Shown piece by piece: positions 17,248 to 25,400 of a DNA stretch of 45,305 nucleotides. A program made the translations under genes and the position numbers. The stretch's first letter is position 1; each line of letters starts with the position of its first letter. The DNA comes from Veillonella caviae (GTDB lineage Bacteria; Bacillota; Negativicutes; Veillonellales; Veillonellaceae), in NCBI RefSeq assembly GCF_003992125.1, contig NZ_RQUY01000016.1, forward strand, positions 1-45,305, written 5' to 3'. Under the pieces are notes generated by a model, which worked only from the letters and a program-made list of their open reading frames with translations, ran no database searches and had not been told where the DNA came from.

Positions 17248-20200
17248 ATGAATAGGAGTTGGGTGCGGGCAAGGAGATATGTTATACTATCCTGCGCAGT
17301 AGCGTGCTGGTTGCAAATGCCGGTAGTTATGGCGGATAATGCGACTGTAACAACCGATGTGGTTCATGTTCGCGGTACATGGGCTGAAGAGCAGGCAAAA
17401 CAAGAGTCTCAACAGACGACGATTATTACGAAGAAGGATATTGTCAAAAAGCAGGCAAAATCCGTAGAAGATATTGTATTTTCCGAAACTGGTGTATCCA
17501 GAACCGTTGATTCGATGGGGCGCGTCGGTGTATCTATCCGTGGTGCGGATCCGCGTCATACCTTGATTCTTGTGGATGGACAGCCTGTGATGGGCGACCT
17601 TGCCAAATATCAAGGCGCCGGTGATGAATTACAGCGTCTCGGTACAGAAAATGTGGAACGTATAGAAATTATTCAAGGTGCAGCCAGTGCTAAATACGGA
17701 TCCGACGCCATCGGTGGTGTTATCAATGTTATTACCAATAAACCGCGTAAGACCGCTGGCCTTCAGTTTAATGCGGAAGGTCGTAGAACTAAAGGCGACG
17801 GTGATATCGTACCGTTTTCCAATTTCTTTATGCGCGCTGATTCTGGCTTATTAGGTAAGTTAAAAGTTAATATTCACGGTAGTAAACGTGATATTATGCC
17901 TATTTATGCTAGCGAGCGGCGTCGTATCAGCGCTATGACCAATGATGAAGACCACGGGTTTTTAAAGAATTCCCTACGATATTACGGTACAAATTCCAAT
18001 ATAGGTTTGGCCGCTACGTATGATATTAATGATAAACAGTCTTTGGGAGTCCGTATCGATAGGTATAATGAAGACTTGGAACGATATGTAAAGCGCAGTA
18101 CTTCTTATTTGGAACCCCAGGTTCATTACAAACGGGATTTAGATAGGAATAATCTTAATTTGACGTATACTGGTCAGGACAATAAGAGTTCGTGGAAAGC
18201 GGAACTGAATTATACGCGGACCAAAGAAGATGATGTAACATTAACTAGTGACTATGGGAACAGTACCTATGAAGGAAAAAATACATTAAACTATGTGGAT
18301 AATGTAGATCATCGTCAATGGAGCATAACACTCGGGGCAGATACACAAGTCAATAAGAAACATCTCTTGTCTTATGGCATGGGGTTTATACGGGAGACAG
18401 GCGAAGGTAGCAGACTAAAAAATGCGCCTCATACTTATAAACGGCATATCGATCCCTGGGATTACGATAAAAGTCTGGCGGTAAAAAACGGTGTTCCTTC
18501 ATCCACAATTTATGACCATTCTTTCAGAAAAAACGAGGCCGGTGTAGAGCAGTGGAATAAGGAGAAAGAATGGTATAACGGAGATAAAAGCAAGCCAAAT
18601 ACATTGCCGGAATTTACTTACGAAGAATATCTTCAATATGTGGATCCCCAGGCGGGAATTGATTCAGCGGCCGCAATGGGGCTTGTGGACGGTCCCGTGA
18701 CAGAGCGTACGCTGAAAAAACGGAATCCTGAAGCTTATGCGCGATATCAGCAGTTTGCTAAACGTTTATTAGCGGAGAATAAAGAATTTATTGAAGACTA
18801 TCATTTTAATAAGGAGGGCCGAAAAGATGAAAACGGTAAGTATTATCCAGCACTTTATGATGCATATTTACCGAGCTTTTACTATGGTGCCGTACCGGAT
18901 TTTGATTCTACGAAGTTGAAATTAAACGGAGCTTATTTTAAAGAAGAGTATTTAAAACGCGTTAATCAACAGACCGCAGGACGTGCGGAGATCAAGAAAC
19001 AGAATTTCTTTATTCAGGATACGTGGCAGGTTAATAAAAATACTACTTTATCACCAATTATAAGGCTGGATCATAGTGATTTATTTGGCTCCAACTGGTC
19101 GTTTAATTTCGGCATGACTCATAATGTACATGGAAATGTACACCGCAGATTAAAGGCTAATGTGGGTACCAGTTATACGGAACCTGGTATGGGCGAGCTG
19201 TATTATAACTGGGAAATGTATGGTCCGAATATTACAAATGCCACAATCGGTGGCGGTGAAGCCCGATTAGGTTGGTATTGGGTCGGAAATCCGAACCTTA
19301 AACCAGAGAAATCCATGAATTTCGACCTCTCTTTGGAAGGGGAAAATAAAAATACCTATGGTAAAGTAACCGTATTCCATAATAATATTCGGAATTATAT
19401 GTCGATTTACAATACGGGATATTTGATGGATTTTTATCCTCAGTATGTTGAATCTACCACATATGGAGCGGCGAAATTTGCTCATGCACCAGATATGATT
19501 TACAGTTTCCGTAATATCGGCAAGGCCCAAATTACGGGACTTCAATTTGAAGTTAAACAAACTTTGAATAAGCACTGGAAGGCACGTTTGGGATATACGT
19601 ATTTACGAGCGCTTAATAAGAGCGATAAAGATATGCCTCGTGAATTACTGGATAAACCTCGTCATAAAGTGGATATCGGTGTGGATTTTGAGGATAAGGC
19701 TAGCGGATGGAGCGGTAGTCTGTGGGGCGATTATTATATTCATATGCTGGATAGTAACTCCTTGTCTGGTGGCGGTAATTATATGGTATCTTATATTGAT
19801 CCTAATAATTCCGATCGTTCCGTTATCAGATATAATTTGAATAATAGAAAAACCGCCGATATGTATGAACATAAAACTTACGGCATATGGAATTTGATGA
19901 TTCAAAAGAAGATTGATAAGGATTCGCGAATCTATTTCGGTATTGATAATCTCTTTAATCATCGTGATGATGATCGGGCTTTATCGGCTCGAGTATATCG
20001 TATCGGATTAAATATGAAATTCGGTTTCGGTTCAGGTGAAAGTAAAACGAAACTTACGAAGGAGCAGTTTGAATCGTTACCTCCGGTTATGCTGCAGGAT
20101 TTTATTACGCGTCCTTTCGATACAGACAGAAAACGAGGTATGGAACTTGTAGGTGATTATCGTGTACGTAATGACAGTCATCTCGGATCCGATCGTCCTG

Positions 20201-22272
20201 CTACGCGAGTGACGACTACAAGTTACGTATCCGACGAGGCCGCAAAGAATCTGGCGGATCGCAAGGAACATGGCTTGAATCAACGTATACGTGTCGGTGT
20301 CGATGCTCGTATTAACGATAATACGAATGTACGTGTTGTGGGTAGTGCTTCTGGCCAAGCTGGTGTAGATAGCAGTCATGAAACAGAAGGCTCTAAAGGT
20401 TTTGATCATCAACGTCTCGAAGAACTAGATGTAACACATCACGGTTCTAAATGGGATCAAAGTGTTGGTCGTATTACTGAATCTATGGGGGTTACAGGTT
20501 ATTGGTTTAATAAAGAATATGACGGCCTTCGTAGTGTTTGGACGAATAAGAATACTCAAGTCCGTATCGGTGTGGGGACCTTTAAACATAGTACGGGAAT
20601 TAGCGACAGTGCTTATACTCATGCTATTTATACGCATTTTAAACGGGTTCCAACGGTGGAGGAATTCTTAGGTGTTACTATGGATTCGGACGGTGCCAAT
20701 AAGGAACTCATCGTACCAAACGCAGGGAATACTATTAATTTCTACCAACAATTGAAGGCATTGCGTGATAAAGAAGGTGCCTTAGAAGGCGAAGTTAAGG
20801 CATTGAAACAAAAAATTGATGATCTTAATTCCGATATCTGGTGGAAAGAGTTTATTGATGAGTTACCAGCTGATCAATTAGCTCCATTAAAAGCAGATCT
20901 TGCAAAACTACAAACTCAATTGCCAGATGTTGAGGCACGCGTTGCAAAAGAGCGTGAATCATTGAGAGATGCTCAGTTTGATGTAGTTCGTCGTATGCAA
21001 GAAATCGTGGTAAAAGCTTATGGTGCTGATGCAGATAGGCAAAAAGTATTGCTTGAAATGCCAGAAGTCAATGTTAAGTTCGTTTATAAAGATAAGCGTT
21101 ACGATGAGGACACTGAACAATGGGTTCCTGATGAAGGCACAATCAATACTAAGATTACTGCAGGTAAAATTGGTTTAACTGAAAATGATCCACTATTTGA
21201 AGTTAAATTAAGTGATACTTCTGTATTAGCGGATAATGGTAAAACATTCTTAACTAATTGGTACAATAAAAATAAAGCTGCTATTGAGGCCGCGTATCGT
21301 AAAACGGCTCAAGAACGTGCAACCCTTATCTTTAACAAAGATGCTACCTATACAATTAGCTTCGAAGATAATGCTTTTGATGGACTAGAAAATAATATTT
21401 ATAAAGTTAACTCTGTTGATGTTAAAGATTATGGCTTATCTAATGTTATTAACGTAAAAAATAGCGATCATTATCCACAATTACTAGCGTCCTATTTCAA
21501 TGGTTTGACTCGTCTTCTTGAAAAGGCTGATGGGTATAGTAGATTGCCTAGAGAAGCATTAGGTAAATACACAGGTAATGTTATCCCAACGACAGGTGTT
21601 GTATTACAACAAGATACAGTACCACCAATTGATAAAGCTGCCTATGTTCAAGTTAAACATATGGTAACGCCTCGCCTTGGTTTAGCTGCTTGGTACTTAC
21701 GCTCCTTTGGTGGTAGCGACTATCGTTTCTATACGGCGAATGGTAATGCTACAGAAGCACATGAGTTTAACAATGTGGCTAATGTATTTGGTGTAGGTGC
21801 TAAGTATCAATTAAATCATAATGCAAGCATTTCCTTCGACTATGGTCAAAACCGTAGTGACTATGGTCGCTTCATGAATGGCAATACTCATTATGAACAT
21901 AAGGCTGGTTCATCTCAATTCGATATTAAAGGTCGCGATGTAGGTGGGACACCTCATTTCTGGGCATTGCGATTCGATGTAGGTCGTGTAGATATGAATA
22001 AACCAGGTTCTTGGAATGCTTATGTGGATTATAAGTACTTCGGACATGGTTCCTTCTTCGGCGGAAATGGCACCGAAGCTGTACCTGATCGTTATTTAGA
22101 TGGCATTAAGAGCTTTACATTTGGTGGGGGCTATGTACCAACTAAAGATCTACTTTTACAAGCATTCTATACATTTGATGCAAAAGGGATCAATAAACGA
22201 GACACATTATATGGATCTGAAAACTTCAAACTTGGGAATTATACTCGTTTCCAAATGACGTATAAATTCTAA
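17248..22272 (+). CDS. Double-barrel TonB-dependent receptor fused to a porin-like barrel (receptor 1)
   Basis: A 1,674-residue outer-membrane protein. Residues 1-29 are a signal peptide ending VVMA. 'TTDVVHV' near residue 35 resembles a TonB box. The plug follows ('VEDIVFSETGVSRTV', 'VSIRGADPRHTLILVDGQP', 'VERIEIIQGAASAKYGSDA', 'GGVINVITN'). A barrel runs to about residue 925 and closes with 'IYFGIDNLFNHRDDDRA' and 'RIGLNMKFGFG', where ordinary TonB-dependent receptors end. The remaining ~750 residues form a second beta-rich region resembling Negativicutes porin barrels, ending 'TRFQMTYKF', a typical outer-membrane C-terminus. It holds a coiled-coil insert at about 1163-1432. 'YTEPGMGELYYNW' and 'GNPNLKPEKS' resemble heme-receptor FRAP/NPNL boxes, but without the usual His. 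TGGAGGAA sets the start at 17248 rather than 17191. Codon use before about 20690 differs from the rest. Confidence 0.88.
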   Translation: MNRSWVRARRYVILSCAVACWLQMPVVMADNATVTTDVVHVRGTWAEEQAKQESQQTTIITKKDIVKKQAKSVEDIVFSETGVSRTVDSMGRVGVSIRGADPRHTLILVDGQPVMGDLAKYQGAGDELQRLGTENVERIEIIQGAASAKYGSDAIGGVINVITNKPRKTAGLQFNAEGRRTKGDGDIVPFSNFFMRADSGLLGKLKVNIHGSKRDIMPIYASERRRISAMTNDEDHGFLKNSLRYYGTNSNIGLAATYDINDKQSLGVRIDRYNEDLERYVKRSTSYLEPQVHYKRDLDRNNLNLTYTGQDNKSSWKAELNYTRTKEDDVTLTSDYGNSTYEGKNTLNYVDNVDHRQWSITLGADTQVNKKHLLSYGMGFIRETGEGSRLKNAPHTYKRHIDPWDYDKSLAVKNGVPSSTIYDHSFRKNEAGVEQWNKEKEWYNGDKSKPNTLPEFTYEEYLQYVDPQAGIDSAAAMGLVDGPVTERTLKKRNPEAYARYQQFAKRLLAENKEFIEDYHFNKEGRKDENGKYYPALYDAYLPSFYYGAVPDFDSTKLKLNGAYFKEEYLKRVNQQTAGRAEIKKQNFFIQDTWQVNKNTTLSPIIRLDHSDLFGSNWSFNFGMTHNVHGNVHRRLKANVGTSYTEPGMGELYYNWEMYGPNITNATIGGGEARLGWYWVGNPNLKPEKSMNFDLSLEGENKNTYGKVTVFHNNIRNYMSIYNTGYLMDFYPQYVESTTYGAAKFAHAPDMIYSFRNIGKAQITGLQFEVKQTLNKHWKARLGYTYLRALNKSDKDMPRELLDKPRHKVDIGVDFEDKASGWSGSLWGDYYIHMLDSNSLSGGGNYMVSYIDPNNSDRSVIRYNLNNRKTADMYEHKTYGIWNLMIQKKIDKDSRIYFGIDNLFNHRDDDRALSARVYRIGLNMKFGFGSGESKTKLTKEQFESLPPVMLQDFITRPFDTDRKRGMELVGDYRVRNDSHLGSDRPATRVTTTSYVSDEAAKNLADRKEHGLNQRIRVGVDARINDNTNVRVVGSASGQAGVDSSHETEGSKGFDHQRLEELDVTHHGSKWDQSVGRITESMGVTGYWFNKEYDGLRSVWTNKNTQVRIGVGTFKHSTGISDSAYTHAIYTHFKRVPTVEEFLGVTMDSDGANKELIVPNAGNTINFYQQLKALRDKEGALEGEVKALKQKIDDLNSDIWWKEFIDELPADQLAPLKADLAKLQTQLPDVEARVAKERESLRDAQFDVVRRMQEIVVKAYGADADRQKVLLEMPEVNVKFVYKDKRYDEDTEQWVPDEGTINTKITAGKIGLTENDPLFEVKLSDTSVLADNGKTFLTNWYNKNKAAIEAAYRKTAQERATLIFNKDATYTISFEDNAFDGLENNIYKVNSVDVKDYGLSNVINVKNSDHYPQLLASYFNGLTRLLEKADGYSRLPREALGKYTGNVIPTTGVVLQQDTVPPIDKAAYVQVKHMVTPRLGLAAWYLRSFGGSDYRFYTANGNATEAHEFNNVANVFGVGAKYQLNHNASISFDYGQNRSDYGRFMNGNTHYEHKAGSSQFDIKGRDVGGTPHFWALRFDVGRVDMNKPGSWNAYVDYKYFGHGSFFGGNGTEAVPDRYLDGIKSFTFGGGYVPTKDLLLQAFYTFDAKGINKRDTLYGSENFKLGNYTRFQMTYKF

Positions 22273-22285
22273 AAAATAGTCCGAT

Positions 22286-22401
22286 TTGTCCAAAACGTAT
22301 ATTTTTGGTCTATTCGGAGTAGATATGCAAGATACACTTTGCTAACATTAAAATGTGAATGATATTCAATGTCATTATATGTTGGTGAAGTGTATCTTTT
22401 T
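22286..22401 (+). promoter_or_regulatory. Leader and control region of receptor 2 (copy 2 of a duplicated leader)
   Basis: This repeats the receptor 1 leader. Bases 22286-22327 match 17094-17135 with two changes, including the TCTATTCGGAGTAGA dyad. The TATAAT of copy 1 is CAAGAT here. A Fur-like box TGATATTCAATGTCA lies at 22360-22374 (12 of 15). The hairpin is GATACACTT (22331-22339) with AAGTGTATC (22388-22396) and TTTTT. Its closing pair is G-C where copy 1 has A-T, a compensatory change. Confidence 0.65.
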
Positions 22402-22456
22402 AATTTTGTGTGGGAGATACAAGTCATATGTTTAGTTAGAAATTTAGGAGGGCACA

Positions 22457-25400
22457 ATGACCCGGTGGGGACATACAAAGCGTAGCATAATTTTGTCTAG
22501 TGCAGTTGCCTTGTGGCTTAGTGCGCCTTTAGTGGTTTGGGCAGATAATGCGACTGTCACTACAGATGTTGTTCATGTCAAAGGTACATGGGCAGAAGAA
22601 GAAGGAAAATTAAATCCACAGCAAGTGCAAATCATTACTAAAAAAGAGATTGAGAAAAAACAGGCGAAGTCTGTCGAAGATATTATATTTACTCAAACAG
22701 GTGTCTCTAGAACCGTAGATGCTATGGGCCGTGTTGGCGTATCCATTCGTGGTGCTGAAGCGCGTCATACATTGATTCTTGTAGATGGACAACCAGTACT
22801 GGGTGATTTTGATAAATATTCTGGTGCAGCAGATGAAGTACAACGATTAGGCGCTGAAAATGTGGAACGCATTGAGGTCATTCAAGGTGCTGCCAGTGCT
22901 AAGTACGGCTCAGATGCTGTTGGCGGTGTTGTTAATATCATCACTAAGAAGGCTCTTAAAACACCAACATTGCAATTGAATGCAGAAGGGATGCGCCGTA
23001 AAAGTGATGGCGATATATTCCCATTCCAAAACTTTTATATTCGAGCTGATTCGGGGCAGATGGGTAAATTAAAGGTTGGTTTATCTGGTAGTAAACGCGA
23101 TTTAATGCCTGTTCTTGCATCTGTTAATCGTAGGGCATCGGGGATGGCATTCGATTATTTTAAACATAATTTTAAACCGAATGTGCTTCGCTATTTTGGT
23201 GATGCCTCCGATATTGGACTTGTAGCAACCTATGAAGCGAATAAGAACAATAAATTTGAAATGCGTGTTAACCGATATACGGAAGATCTTGTGCGTGATA
23301 TTAAACACTCTGACTCCGATTTAGAACCACAACAACATTTCAAACGTACTGCAGGACGTAATACGATAAACTTGGCTTGGAATGCAAAAGTAGGTAAAAG
23401 TGATTGGACTATAGAAACTAATTACTCACGTATTAAAGAGGATGATGTAGCACTTATTAACTACACTGGTCGCTCCTCTTATGAAGGTTCTAATGAGTTA
23501 AGATATATTGATAATATTGACCATAGGCAGCTGAATCTTCGTCTTAATGCAAATACACAGCTTAATAATAAACACCGTCTTAGCTATGGTGTAAGCTATG
23601 CTCGTGAAGAAGGTTCTGGTAGCCGATTAAAGAGTTCTCCAAATACGAGTACCATGTATATTGATCCTTGGGAATACGATAAGAGTCTACTCGTAGATAA
23701 GTTAGACCGTCTTGTAAGACGTAAGGGCGATAACAGCGTTAGGGTATATTCTCATATTCATGACTATAAATTTATTAAATCTAGTAATGGAATGCCTCAA
23801 TGGGATATGGATTATGAATATTACGGTGCAGAAACAGACACTCAGAAACCTGGGATTACATATGATGATTATGTAAATTATGGTTTGTCACAAGGGGCGA
23901 TTAGCTCTTGGTCTAGTACGGCACCAAATAATCTACCGATTACTGAAGAGTTTAGAAGCCGCTATAATGCATTAAAAGCCCGATTAGAAGCTGAAAATCC
24001 AGAGATGGCAGCAACTCGATCCAATATCGTAGGTGACTACTTTAAATACGGTGAGTCTAGTGATCCTGAAATGCGTAAAAAAGCACCTAAATTAAATGGT
24101 AAAGCATTTTTAGAAGAGTACCGAAATCGAGATCAACGACTGACTACTGGTTCTGGTACGATTCGCAAGATGAATGCCTATATCTCTGATACTTGGCAAG
24201 TGAATAAGAACCTTACATTTGTTCCTATCATCCGACTAGATAATAGTAGCTTGTTTGGTTCTAATTTATCCGTTTCAATGGGGATGACATATAATGTGAA
24301 AGGCAATCCTCATCGTCGATTTAAGGCCAATGTTGGTACTGGTTATACTGAACCTGGTATGGGCGAATTATGGTATAATTGGGAAATGTATGCATCTAAT
24401 CCGGTAGGTATTGGTGTTGCAAAGCTCGGTTGGTATTGGGCAGGTAATCCTAATTTAAAACCTGAAAAATCATTCAATATTGATATGAGCTTAGAAGGTG
24501 AAAATAAAAATACCTATGCTCGTGTGGGTGTTTTCCATAACCGCATTAAAAACTATATGTCGGTTTACTTTACTGGTGAATTCCAAGATTTTGCACCATA
24601 CTTGAAAGGTGATGCAAAATACCAACGGGCTCCGGATATGATTTACAGCTTTAAGAATATCGGTATGGCTGAAATTACAGGCCTTCAAGCCGAAGTTCAA
24701 CAAAAGTTTGGTAAATACTGGTCTGGTAAATTAGGATATACCTATTTACATGCCATTAATAAGAGCGATCCAACTATGCCTCGTCAATTATTGGATAAAC
24801 CAGTACACAAGGTAGATATTGGTGTTACCTATGATAATCCAAAAACTGGTTGGAATGGTTCCATCTGGGGCGATTATTACATTAATATGCTTGATAGTAA
24901 TACATTAAACAATGGTGGCAACTACTGGCCAGATATTTTATCCGGTGATGCAGGCGTATATAAAAAGCAAGTTTACCAAAAGAAAACATTTGGCATTTGG
25001 AACTTGATGGTCCAAAAACGATTTAATAAGAATGCGATGATGTATTTTGGTATTAATAATATCTTTAATCATCGAGATGATGATAGAGCAACACAAGAAC
25101 GTGTATATCGTATCGGCGTGAACCTTAAATTTGGCGGTGGCGATGCTAAGACTTCGCCAACTGGCAAAGATGCTAATCAAGGGGCTCATGTAAATGGTGG
25201 TGGAACGAATGGTGCATCTAGTAATGAAACCGAAGTACAAAATGTATCTGACGTTATTAAACTAACAGATTTTGTTCGTCCTGATTTTGATACAACGAAG
25301 GAACGTGGTGTCACATTTATCGGTGATTATCGTGCACGCTGGATGTCTCACGATGGTACAAATCGTCCACAATCTCCATTCCGTGCAAACTCAGCTATCG

